Shown here piece by piece: positions 8,110 to 15,950 of a stretch of DNA of 20,543 nt. Location: assembly GCA_964610025.1 (NCBI GenBank), contig CAZSTX010000041.1, forward strand, positions 1 through 20,543, written 5' to 3'. The stretch is from UBA5266 sp964610025 (GTDB lineage Bacteria; Bacteroidota; Bacteroidia; Bacteroidales; WCHB1-69). The position numbers and the translations under genes are program-made. The notes under the pieces are model-generated. The model saw only the letters and a list, made by a program, of their open reading frames with translations, was not told where the DNA came from and did not search any database. Position 1 is the stretch's first letter. Every line of letters begins with the position of its first letter.

Positions 8110-8145
8110 TTTATAAATATATCATAAAAATATATTTACAAATCA
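8107..8145. repeat. AT-rich inverted repeat overlapping the tlpA stop codon
   Basis: A 16-nt arm (8107-8122, beginning at the TGA stop) pairs with 8130-8145 around a 7-nt loop, with a single mismatch that is A-C on the plus-strand RNA. No T-run follows, so it is not a classical intrinsic terminator. It directly abuts the gdhA -33 region and may mark the end of the prfA operon or stabilise its 3' end. Confidence 0.5.
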
Positions 8146-8176
8146 TTGCTTATTTGCTAAAATAGTATTACCTTTG
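8146..8176 (+). promoter_or_regulatory. Promoter of gdhA
   Basis: TTG (8146-8148) and the -7 box TACCTTTG (8169-8176), an exact TAnnTTTG match, are separated by 20 nt. Transcription would begin near 8183, leaving a leader of about 65 nt before the ATG at 8249. Confidence 0.7.
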
Positions 8177-8184
8177 CACAAAAA

Positions 8185-8201
8185 TTCCTATGGTATAGGA
8201 A
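8185..8201. promoter_or_regulatory. 17-bp palindrome in the gdhA leader, putative operator
   Basis: TTCCTATggtATAGGAA has perfect 7-bp arms and a 3-bp centre. It lies a few bases downstream of the predicted gdhA start site, where a bound dimeric repressor would block transcription. As RNA the loop would be only 3 nt, so a DNA operator is the more natural reading. The binding protein is unknown. Confidence 0.5.
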
Positions 8202-8248
8202 AAAACATAAACTAAATAAGTTCAAATAATTAAAAAAAACATTTTGTT

Positions 8249-9589
8249 ATGGATTTAAAAAAGATACTTGCCGATTTAGAGGCTCAAAACCCAGCTCAAC
8301 CTTTATATTTACAAGCTGCGAAAGAAGTGCTTGAAACAATTGAAGAATTTGTAAACAAAAATCCAAAATACGATAAGTACGCTATCGTAGAAAGAATTTT
8401 AGAACCCGAAAGAATCATTCAATTTAAAATAACATGGGTTGACGATAATGGTAAAATTCATGTAAATCGTGGATACCGTGTACAACATAATATGGCTATA
8501 GGACCTTATAAAGGAGGAATTCGTTTCCACCCATCTGTTAATGTAGATTCTATCAAATTCTTAGCTTTTGAACAAACTTTCAAAAACTCATTAACAACCC
8601 TTCCAATGGGAGGCGGTAAAGGTGGCTCTGATTTTAATCCACAAGGAAAATCAGAAAATGAAATGATGCGTTTTTGTCAATCTTTTATGACTGAATTGCA
8701 AAAGTATATAGGACCAGAAACAGACGTTCCTGCCGGCGATATAGGAGTTGGTGCTCGTGAAGTTGGTTTTATGTATGGACAATACAAACGTATTCGCGAT
8801 GAGCATGTTGGTGTTCTTACAGGGAAAAGTTTGAATTGGGGCGGTTCATTAATTCGTCCAGAAGCTACTGGCTTTGGGTCTGTTTATTTTCTACAAGGCA
8901 TGTTAGCCGCTAAAAATGACACCATTCAAGGTAAAACCGTAGCAGTTTCTGGATTTGGAAACGTAGCTTGGGGTGCTGTGTTAAAATTAGAAGAAATTGG
9001 AGGTAAAGTAATTGCTATATCAGGACCAGACGGTTATATCTTAGATGAAGATGGTATCACTGGTGATAAAGTAGAATACATGAGAGAATTACTTGCAACA
9101 AGAAACAACGTAGTAGCGCCTTATGCAACTAAATATCCTAAAGCTAAATTTATTGCAGGCAAAAAACCTTGGGAATTAAAAGTCGATATTGCTATGCCAT
9201 GTGCTATCCAAAATGAATTAAACTTAGAAGATGCTAAACAATTAGTTGCTAATGGATGTCAATATGTTGTTGAAACTTCCAATATGGGATGTACTGCTGA
9301 TGCTATTCCATTCCTACAATCACAAAAAGTATCTTTTGCTCCTGGAAAAGCTGCTAACGCCGGCGGTGTTGCAACTTCGGGATTAGAAATGACTCAAAAC
9401 TCCATGAAATTATCTTGGACAAAAGAAGAAGTTGACGAAAAATTACATCAAATAATGGCTAGCATACACGAAAACTGCTTAAAATATGGCACTGAAAAAG
9501 ACGGATATATCAACTACGTTAAAGGAGCAAATATAGCAGGATTTATTAAAGTTGCTGATGCTATGATTGAACAAGGAGTCGCTTACTAA
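8249..9589 (+). CDS. gdhA: Glutamate dehydrogenase, probably NADP-linked, hexameric type
   Basis: The 446-residue protein has the size of the small hexameric GDH. Substrate and catalytic blocks are intact: GPYKGGIRFHPSVN with Lys88, LPMGGGKGGSDFNPQGK with Lys124, and PAGDIGVGAREVG with Asp164. A Rossmann fingerprint VSGFGNVAWGA (about 233-243) binds the dinucleotide. It interconverts 2-oxoglutarate plus ammonium and glutamate, and is a main route of ammonium assimilation in gut-type Bacteroidota. The second beta strand ends in ISGPDG rather than with an acidic residue, which favours NADP, but cofactor choice is not certain. It is monocistronic, with its own promoter, a leader palindrome and a strong terminator. 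Codon use looks cleaner than in the neighbouring tlpA gene, consistent with high expression. Confidence 0.95.
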   Translation: MDLKKILADLEAQNPAQPLYLQAAKEVLETIEEFVNKNPKYDKYAIVERILEPERIIQFKITWVDDNGKIHVNRGYRVQHNMAIGPYKGGIRFHPSVNVDSIKFLAFEQTFKNSLTTLPMGGGKGGSDFNPQGKSENEMMRFCQSFMTELQKYIGPETDVPAGDIGVGAREVGFMYGQYKRIRDEHVGVLTGKSLNWGGSLIRPEATGFGSVYFLQGMLAAKNDTIQGKTVAVSGFGNVAWGAVLKLEEIGGKVIAISGPDGYILDEDGITGDKVEYMRELLATRNNVVAPYATKYPKAKFIAGKKPWELKVDIAMPCAIQNELNLEDAKQLVANGCQYVVETSNMGCTADAIPFLQSQKVSFAPGKAANAGGVATSGLEMTQNSMKLSWTKEEVDEKLHQIMASIHENCLKYGTEKDGYINYVKGANIAGFIKVADAMIEQGVAY

Positions 9590-9615
9590 AATTTTATTTT
9601 CAATATATTACTATG

Positions 9616-9650
9616 AAAAAGAGGATGTAAAAACACATCCTCTTTTTTTT
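9616..9650. terminator. Intrinsic terminator after gdhA, likely bidirectional
   Basis: The 8-bp core GAGGATGT (9621-9628) pairs with ACATCCTC (9635-9642), extended by A5 opposite T5, with a 6-nt loop and a T8 tail to 9650. The A-run at 9616-9620 gives a short T-run for minus-strand transcripts from the DPP IV gene, which ends at 9675. Confidence 0.88.
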
Positions 9651-9674
9651 ATATATCTATTATATACAATGCTA

Positions 9675-11864
9675 TTATAAATTTTTTAGAATAAAATCAG
9701 TAAGTTTAATATATAAATGCAAACGAGTATTTCCTCCCATAATAAAGTGATTTTTATTAGGATAAAAAAATTGCTCATACTGTACTCCTTCTTTATTTAA
9801 AGCATTTACCATATCCATTGCATTTTGAAAATGAACATTATCATCTGCTGTCCCGTGTACAATAAGATAATTTCCTTTTAATTTAGCAGCGTGTGTAATA
9901 GGAGAATTATCGTCATAGCCTTGAGGGTTTTCTTTCGGTGTTTGCAAAAATCGTTCTGTATAAATATTATCATAATAACGCCAATTGGTTACTGGTGCAA
10001 CTGCCATTGCCATTTTAAACACTCCATCTCCTTTCAATAAACTTAAAGTCGAAAGATAGCCTCCAAAACTCCACCCCCATATACCTATGCGTTCTGCATC
10101 TACATAAGAGATTGTCTTCAAATAATTAGCTGCTGAAATTTGGTCTTCCGATTCTAATTTTCCCATTTGCTTGTATATACATTTTTTAAAAGCATCGCCT
10201 CGTCCGGCAGTTCCTCTATTATCAACACACACTACTATATAACCTTTTTGAGCTAATAACTGATACCATGCAAAATCCATACTTCTTGAAAAAGAATTAC
10301 TTACTTCTTGAGAACCTGGACCTCCATACACATACATTAATACAGGATATTTTTTAGAACTATCAAAATTTTTAGGTTTAATCATCCAAGCATTCAATTG
10401 AATGCCCTCTTTGATAGGTAGAGTAAATAATTCTTTTTCCGAAAATCCATATTCCTGCATACGCTGTTTCAATGTTAGATTATCTTGCAATACACGCAGC
10501 TGTTTTCCTCTATAGTCATGAAGAGTATAAACAGGAACACTATTAGCATCAGAATAAATATTATAATAATAAGTTGCATTTGGATTAAAAGTGGGGGTAT
10601 TCCATCCTTTCCCATTGCTAATCATCTTTTTATTTTTTCCATTAAAATCAATGCAATATAAATCTCTCTGCAACGCATTTGATTCATTAGAAAGATAATA
10701 AATAGACTGTTTCTTTTCATCAATAGCACAAATACTTGCAACTTCCCATTCTCCAGATGTTAAAGCTTGAATTTTACCTCCAATATTCACTTTGTAAATA
10801 TGATTAAATCCATTACGTTCAGAGGTAACAATCATTGTTTTATTATCTTTTAAAAAATAATATTCATCAGTAATTTCTAACCACGATTCATTCAAATCGG
10901 TATATATAAGAGTTTTTGTTTTTTTATTTAAATTATAATCATAAAATTCCAATTGATTTTGATGTCTATTCATTTTTAAGACAATTAAATCTTTTGCATT
11001 GGGGAGCCAATAGATCCTAGGAATATAACTATTACTATTATCGCCCATATCTATTTTTGTACTTGTAGCAGACGCTATATTATAGACATATACTTCTACT
11101 AAAGAATTATCTTCGCCTGCTTTGGGATATTTATAACGATATTCTTCGGGGTATAAATCACCCCACATTGTCATAGAAAATTCTTTTACTCTCGATTCGT
11201 TGAAACGTAAAAAAGCAATATTTTTCCCATCGGGTGCCCATGAAAAAGCCTGCGACATATGCAATTCTTCTTCGTATACCCAATCAGCCATAGCGTTGAT
11301 AATAAAATTATATTTACCATCTGTAGTAATCGCAGTTTCAACATTATTGTTTATGTCTGTTACAAATAAATTATTATCTCTTACAAAAGCTATTTTACTC
11401 CCATCGAAAGAAAAATCGGCAAAACTCTGTTTTCCTTTTGTTGTATCGGAAAGAGGAAAGATTTTTTTATTTTTTAAATCATAAATATAATAAAATGCTT
11501 TAAAAGACCGACGATAAATGCTTGCTGTTTTAGTTCCAATAAGCAAATATTTTTCATTATTATCTAACTTATATATTTGTATATCTTTTAATTCTATAGC
11601 ATTATTAGAAGATGTCTTTATATCATTATTCGATACTATTTGTTTGTGTTTTTCTCCTGTTTGAAAACTATAAGAAGCTATCTCATCTTTTGTTTTTACT
11701 GTATAATAATCTCCTTGTGGCATAGGTTTAAAACCCGGTACATTAACAGGATAAAACAAATATTTAGTCCAAATATCTTCTAATGTAATTTCTTTCGATT
11801 GAGAAAAATTATTCGTAAGAATAAAAACGATGCTAAAACTTATTAGCAAAAATTGTTTTTTCAT
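9675..11864 (-). CDS. Secreted dipeptidyl peptidase IV family serine peptidase (S9B)
   Basis: The 729-residue protein matches the length of bacterial DPP IV. A signal peptide spans about 1-21. Residues about 30-470 form the beta-propeller, and about 490-729 the alpha/beta hydrolase domain. DWVYEEE (194-200) carries the double Glu that binds the free N-terminus of substrates and separates DPP IV from other S9 peptidases. The catalytic set is Ser599 (GWSFGGY), Asp674 or Asp675 (HGTADDNVHF) and His706 (NKNHF), with the oxyanion Tyr513 in YVYGGPG. It removes X-Pro or X-Ala dipeptides from peptides in the periplasm or at the outer membrane. It lies 111 nt after gcvP on the same strand with no clear promoter between, so read-through from gcvP is possible. 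Confidence 0.93.
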   Translation of the reverse strand: MKKQFLLISFSIVFILTNNFSQSKEITLEDIWTKYLFYPVNVPGFKPMPQGDYYTVKTKDEIASYSFQTGEKHKQIVSNNDIKTSSNNAIELKDIQIYKLDNNEKYLLIGTKTASIYRRSFKAFYYIYDLKNKKIFPLSDTTKGKQSFADFSFDGSKIAFVRDNNLFVTDINNNVETAITTDGKYNFIINAMADWVYEEELHMSQAFSWAPDGKNIAFLRFNESRVKEFSMTMWGDLYPEEYRYKYPKAGEDNSLVEVYVYNIASATSTKIDMGDNSNSYIPRIYWLPNAKDLIVLKMNRHQNQLEFYDYNLNKKTKTLIYTDLNESWLEITDEYYFLKDNKTMIVTSERNGFNHIYKVNIGGKIQALTSGEWEVASICAIDEKKQSIYYLSNESNALQRDLYCIDFNGKNKKMISNGKGWNTPTFNPNATYYYNIYSDANSVPVYTLHDYRGKQLRVLQDNLTLKQRMQEYGFSEKELFTLPIKEGIQLNAWMIKPKNFDSSKKYPVLMYVYGGPGSQEVSNSFSRSMDFAWYQLLAQKGYIVVCVDNRGTAGRGDAFKKCIYKQMGKLESEDQISAANYLKTISYVDAERIGIWGWSFGGYLSTLSLLKGDGVFKMAMAVAPVTNWRYYDNIYTERFLQTPKENPQGYDDNSPITHAAKLKGNYLIVHGTADDNVHFQNAMDMVNALNKEGVQYEQFFYPNKNHFIMGGNTRLHLYIKLTDFILKNL

Positions 11865-11901
11865 ATCTATTCTATTTTAATTAATAAGTTATTATTAAAT
11901 G

Positions 11902-11953
11902 ACTAATTGTTTACGAAAATCACAATTGCTCATAATATTCGCAAACAATTAGT
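11902..11953. repeat. Long imperfect inverted repeat between gcvP and the DPP IV gene
   Basis: ACTAATTGTTT (11902-11912) pairs perfectly with AAACAATTAGT (11943-11953), and pairing continues inward with two mismatches to about 18 bp. It lies just downstream of the gcvP stop (minus strand), but no T-run follows. It may be a Rho-type or RNA-stabilising hairpin, or an operator for the DPP IV gene. Confidence 0.55.
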
Positions 11954-11975
11954 TATAAATAACATGCCGCTATAT

Positions 11976-14813
11976 TTATTCAAACACACAACAAATTAAA
12001 TTTCTATCTCCGTAAGCATCATCGACTTTTGATACTGCTGGCCAGTATTTATCATCGTGAGGAAGTGGGAATGCTGCTTGTTGACGTGTGTAAGGTCTAT
12101 TCCATTCATTAGCACAGACTACATCCATAGTGTGAGGCGCATTTTTGATTACATTATTTTCTTTATCTGCCTTGCCGTTTTCAATATCGGCTATCTCTTT
12201 ACGAATTTGAATTAAGGCATCACACAATCTATCGATTTCACTAACAGGCTCACTTTCTGTTGGCTCTACCATTAGAGTTCCGTGTACAGGAAAAGCTACC
12301 GTTGGAGCATGGAAGCCGTAATCCATTAATCGTTTTGCTACTTCTCCTACTTGCGCAATCATACTAAATGAATTACAATCTAATATCATTTCATGTGCTA
12401 CACGTCCTTTTGAGCCTGTATACAGAATTTTATAACTATCTTTTAAACGCGACATCATATAATTAGCGTTTAAAATAGCATATTTGGTAGCTTCGGTCAA
12501 TCCTTCGGTTCCTAACATTTTAATATAACCGTAAGTAATAGGTAATAACAATGAATAACCATAAGGAGAACCAGAAATAACACCACCTTTTTCTCCTCCT
12601 ACTTTCACTAAAGGATGTGTTGGCAAATAATCTAATAGTTCTTTTGTAACACAAATAGGACCTGCTCCAGGACCTCCTCCTCCATGAGGCATTGCAAAAG
12701 TTTTATGCAAGTTTAAATGACATACATCGGCACCTATATATCCTGGACTCGTTAGACCTACTTGTGCATTCATATTAGCACCATCCATATAAACCAATCC
12801 ATTATTTTTATGAATAATATCTATTATTGATAAAATTTCATCTTCAAAAACTCCATGAGTAGAAGGGTATGTTATCATTAAACATGCTAAATTTTCTTTA
12901 TTTTCTTCTGCTTTAGCTTTTAAATCTACTACGTCTACTTCTCCTTTTTCTGTTGCTTTCACTATCACTATTTTCATTCCTGCCATAGCAGCAGAAGCGG
13001 GATTAGTGCCATGAGCTGAAGATGGAATTAAACAAACATTTCGATGTGCTTGCCCTTTGTCTTTAAAATAATTACGTATCACTATCAATCCAGCATATTC
13101 GCCCGAAGCTCCCGATTGAGGTTGCAAAGAAGTACCAGCAAAACCTGTAATGTCGGCTAAATCGCTTTCTAATTCTCGTATCATTTCTAAATAGCCTTCT
13201 ACTTGATCAACAGGGACAAAAGGATGTATTCCTCCAAATTTACTCCATGAAAGTGGCAACATTTCAGAAGCTGCATTTAATTTCATAGTGCAAGAGCCTA
13301 ATGGTATCATTGCTCTATTTAATGATAAATCTTTTATTTCAAGTTTTTTCATATAACGCATCATTTCTGTTTCAGAATGATATGTATTGAAAACAGATTG
13401 AGTTAAATAGGGTGTTTTTCTTTGTATATTTTTTGGTATATGTAAACTTTTATTAGCAGCTGTTAAATCTATTTTTTTGAAAGATTTACTAACAGCTTTA
13501 GCTAATACATTTAGTATGGAATTAATATCGTCAACATCAGTTGTTTCGTCAATACTTATAGCAAAACAATCTTCGCAAATATATCTAAAATTAATTTCAT
13601 TTTCTAAGGCAATTTTTTGAATAATTTCTGTTTTCACAGGACTTTGTATACACAAAGTGTCAAAAAAACTTTCATTAAACTGCTTGTATCCTAATTTTTG
13701 TATTTCTTCGTTAAGAATAACTGTTAATTGATGAATACGATTAGCAATATTTGCTATTCCTTTTTGACCATGATACACAGCATACATTCCTGACATAATA
13801 GCCATTAAAGCAGATGCTGTACAAATATTAGAAGTTGCTTTTTCGCGTTTAATGTGCTGTTCGCGTGTTTGCAAAGCCATACGCAAAGCTCTTTTACCTT
13901 GAGCATCAATTGTTACGCCTATAATACGTCCGGGTATTAATCGTTTAAAATCTTCTTTACAAGCAAAAAATCCTGCTGTAGGACCACCAAAGCCTATTGG
14001 TAAGCCAAAACGCTGTGATGAGCCTACTACACAATCAGCTCCCCATTCTCCTGGAGGCGTTAATAAGGCTAAAGCCATTAAATCAGATGCAACAAGTACC
14101 ATACTCCCATTAGCTTTCGCTTTTTCAACAAAAGCACTATGGTCTTTTACCTCACCCCATTGATTAGGATACTGTATCATAGCTCCATAAACCATAGGTG
14201 TAAATTCAAAATCGTTATTATTACCTACTATAATTTCAATATTTAATGCTTCAGCTCTTGTCTTGATTACCTCTAAAGTATGAGGAAACACATCGTCTGA
14301 AACAAAAAATTGATTGGCAGAGTTTTTCTGCATTTCACGACTTCTTGCATTATAAAACATTATCATTGCTTCGGCTGCTGCTGTTGACTCGTCTAACAAA
14401 GATGCGTTGGTAAGAGGCATTTTTGTCATTTCGGCTATAGTAGTTTGAAAATTTAATAAGGCTTCTAATCGTCCTTGCGATATTTCGGCTTGATAGGGAG
14501 TATAAGCAGTATACCAACCCGGATTTTCTAATATATTACGTTGAATAACAGATGGCATTATCGTATTATAATAACCCATCCCTATATAAGTCTTATATAC
14601 TTTATTTTTTCTTGCCAATTCTCTCATATGATTCAAAAAATCATATTCACTCATAGGTTTTCCTATTGATAAGGCTTTTTTTAACCTAATTTTTTCAGGT
14701 ATAGTTTGCTCTATTAGTGCATCAATGGTAGATACACCGATTGTTTCTAACATTTTTTTTGTTTCTTCTGGTCTAGGACCAACATGTCTTGATAAAAAAC
14801 TATTGATTTCCAT
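11976..14813 (-). CDS. gcvP: Glycine dehydrogenase (decarboxylating), P-protein of the glycine cleavage system
   Basis: At 945 residues it is the full-length homodimeric form, with both halves in one chain. It begins FLSRHVGPRPEETKKML, the normal P-protein N-terminus. The PLP lysine is Lys704 in HLNLHKTFAMPHGGGGPG, next to the glycine-rich loop. SSAHGTNPASAAMAGMK (598-614), YMDGANMNAQVGL (675-687) and PYGYSLLLPITY are further family blocks. It decarboxylates glycine and passes aminomethyl to the lipoyl H-protein in the cytosol, feeding one-carbon units to folate. gcvT and gcvH are not in the window. A -7-like TATTTTTG lies on the minus strand at 14869-14862, about 50 nt upstream of the start. 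No glycine riboswitch fits the short leader. Confidence 0.96.
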   Translation of the reverse strand: MEINSFLSRHVGPRPEETKKMLETIGVSTIDALIEQTIPEKIRLKKALSIGKPMSEYDFLNHMRELARKNKVYKTYIGMGYYNTIMPSVIQRNILENPGWYTAYTPYQAEISQGRLEALLNFQTTIAEMTKMPLTNASLLDESTAAAEAMIMFYNARSREMQKNSANQFFVSDDVFPHTLEVIKTRAEALNIEIIVGNNNDFEFTPMVYGAMIQYPNQWGEVKDHSAFVEKAKANGSMVLVASDLMALALLTPPGEWGADCVVGSSQRFGLPIGFGGPTAGFFACKEDFKRLIPGRIIGVTIDAQGKRALRMALQTREQHIKREKATSNICTASALMAIMSGMYAVYHGQKGIANIANRIHQLTVILNEEIQKLGYKQFNESFFDTLCIQSPVKTEIIQKIALENEINFRYICEDCFAISIDETTDVDDINSILNVLAKAVSKSFKKIDLTAANKSLHIPKNIQRKTPYLTQSVFNTYHSETEMMRYMKKLEIKDLSLNRAMIPLGSCTMKLNAASEMLPLSWSKFGGIHPFVPVDQVEGYLEMIRELESDLADITGFAGTSLQPQSGASGEYAGLIVIRNYFKDKGQAHRNVCLIPSSAHGTNPASAAMAGMKIVIVKATEKGEVDVVDLKAKAEENKENLACLMITYPSTHGVFEDEILSIIDIIHKNNGLVYMDGANMNAQVGLTSPGYIGADVCHLNLHKTFAMPHGGGGPGAGPICVTKELLDYLPTHPLVKVGGEKGGVISGSPYGYSLLLPITYGYIKMLGTEGLTEATKYAILNANYMMSRLKDSYKILYTGSKGRVAHEMILDCNSFSMIAQVGEVAKRLMDYGFHAPTVAFPVHGTLMVEPTESEPVSEIDRLCDALIQIRKEIADIENGKADKENNVIKNAPHTMDVVCANEWNRPYTRQQAAFPLPHDDKYWPAVSKVDDAYGDRNLICCVFE

Positions 14814-14861
14814 TATATTTATATTTTTATTTTTTAATTATCAGGATTTATTCTAATATAG

Positions 14862-14869
14862 CAAAAATA
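14862..14869 (-). promoter_or_regulatory. Putative -7 box of gcvP
   Basis: The minus strand reads TATTTTTG (plus CAAAAATA), an exact TAnnTTTG match, giving a start site near 14855 and a leader of about 40 nt. No convincing -33 TTTG is seen, and the region is AT-rich enough for chance matches. Confidence 0.45.
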
Positions 14870-14969
14870 CAAATTTTATTGATTTAAAATATGTATTTTT
14901 CAATAAATAAAGTAAAATAACAATTATTGTTCTTTTAACTATCCTTTTTTCTATTCCATTTAAAAATAA

Positions 14970-14996
14970 TTTGCAATAAAAAAAAATGTATTTTTG
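14970..14996 (+). promoter_or_regulatory. Putative promoter of the unknown gene at 15073
   Basis: TATTTTTG (14989-14996) matches TAnnTTTG and is followed by C as at the other promoters here. A TTTG at 14970-14973 is 15 nt upstream, shorter than the ideal 19-20. Start would be near 15003. Confidence 0.5.
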
Positions 14997-15072
14997 CATA
15001 AAATATTTAAATAGTTATTACATTATGTAAGTGTCCTATTTTTCGTACAATTTAATAAAACCAATCTTAATC

Positions 15073-15753
15073 ATGGCAGAAGAAGCAACAAGAGATGTTT
15101 GTAGTCAATTAAATAGCAAAAGTTTAACAAAAATAAGTGTTTATAAAAATGCAGAAGCCGCTTTTCGTTTTTTTAAGCAACATGCAGAAAATTTTGTTCA
15201 TATTTACGAAGATTCTTTTCCAAACTCTAGAGTAGATGTAATATATGAAAACAAGCAACCTCAAAGTTTTCATCTCCAATTTGGGAGCGATATTTTACTT
15301 TTTCTATTACATAGCAATGTCTTTGCTTTTAATAGAGACCATGAAGTAATGCGTACTTCTTATATCAAAGAAGATAAAAATCGCGCCTATTGTGGACTGA
15401 TTAGTATTTATAATTTTTTAACAGATTCATTATTATACAATCGTCATAATGATTTAGGATATTTAATAGGACGATTATTTATCAATTCCGACAACCATTA
15501 TTATATAGATGGGAAACGCGAAATAGGACAAATATATAATAATTTTGAAACTAATATTATTAATGAGGAGGCAGTAAAAACCATTTTAATATCTGCAATG
15601 CGCTATACTATTAATTTCGATTTATTAGTTCCACCTTACGAAGAAGTGAAAGAAATGAGGGTTTACGACATGGTAGAAATCAATAATCAGCGTACTCCTA
15701 TACGTACTGCGAAGCGTTTAGGGTTTCGTTTTCAAGCAGATACAGGGTCTTAA
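15073..15753 (+). CDS. Conserved Bacteroidota protein of unknown function
   Basis: I do not know a function for this protein. The chosen ATG gives 226 residues beginning MAEEATRDVCSQLN. An in-frame GTG at 15031 would add 14 residues of low-complexity hydrophobic sequence and sits close to the predicted transcription start, so I prefer the ATG. No signal peptide, membrane helix or nucleotide-binding loop is visible; it looks like a soluble alpha/beta cytosolic protein. Well-formed central blocks such as FHLQFGSDILLFLLHSNVFAF, YCGLISIYNFLTDSLLYNRHNDLGYLIGRLF and a YYIDGKREIGQIYNNFE segment look like a conserved fold rather than a random frame. It ends in a basic RTAKRLGFRFQ tail. It stands alone, divergent from gcvP and upstream of tRNA-Glu. 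Confidence 0.8.
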   Translation: MAEEATRDVCSQLNSKSLTKISVYKNAEAAFRFFKQHAENFVHIYEDSFPNSRVDVIYENKQPQSFHLQFGSDILLFLLHSNVFAFNRDHEVMRTSYIKEDKNRAYCGLISIYNFLTDSLLYNRHNDLGYLIGRLFINSDNHYYIDGKREIGQIYNNFETNIINEEAVKTILISAMRYTINFDLLVPPYEEVKEMRVYDMVEINNQRTPIRTAKRLGFRFQADTGS

Positions 15754-15795
15754 AAAAAAGATACACAAAATGAATAAACATATCATTTTTTTTTT

Positions 15796-15803
15796 TACTT
15801 TTG
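15796..15803 (+). promoter_or_regulatory. Promoter -7 box of tRNA-Glu
   Basis: TACTTTTG (15796-15803) follows a long T-run and is followed by C. The tRNA begins 23 nt after the box, leaving a short leader. No clear -33 TTTG is visible. Confidence 0.65.
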
Positions 15804-15826
15804 CACCGTGTTTTTTCAACCACTTT

Positions 15827-15898
15827 GGTCAGTTCGTCTAGGGGTTAGGACACAAGGTTTTCATCCTTGCAACAGGGGTTCGATTCCCCTACTGACTA
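15827..15898 (+). tRNA. tRNA-Glu (anticodon TTC)
   Basis: The 72 nt fold as a complete cloverleaf. The acceptor GGTCAGT pairs with ACTGACT, with G1-U72 as the only wobble; the discriminator is A15898. The D-arm is GTCT/GGAC, the anticodon stem CAAGG/CCTTG and the loop TTTTCAT with anticodon TTC at 15860-15862. The T-arm is AGGGG-TTCGATT-CCCCT. The CCA end is not encoded (the sequence continues with CAAAC), so it must be added by the CCA-adding enzyme. It is a single tRNA gene between its own promoter and terminator. Confidence 0.97.
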
Positions 15899-15903
15899 CA
15901 AAC

Positions 15904-15937
15904 AAAAGGTTTGTAAATTTGATTACAAACCTTTTTT
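15904..15937 (+). terminator. Intrinsic terminator after tRNA-Glu
   Basis: A 13-bp perfect stem AAAAGGTTTGTAA (15904-15916) pairs with TTACAAACCTTTT (15923-15935) around a 6-nt loop and ends in T6. It closes the tRNA unit 13 bp before the acyltransferase ATG. A TAAATTTG (15914-15921) inside it also matches the -7 consensus. Confidence 0.85.
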
Positions 15938-15950
15938 ATTTAAAACATAA

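Noticed and set aside
11200..11484. Plus-strand open frame inside the DPP IV gene
   Set aside because: It lies opposite the conserved DWVYEEE region, with no promoter or family resemblance; a frame shadow.
14814..14861. Glycine riboswitch in front of gcvP
   Set aside because: The predicted leader is about 40 nt of AT-rich sequence, too short for the aptamer, and no conserved core is seen.
15031..15072. GTG start 42 nt upstream of the unknown gene's ATG
   Set aside because: It adds a hydrophobic low-complexity stretch unlike the rest of the protein and lies close to the predicted transcription start.
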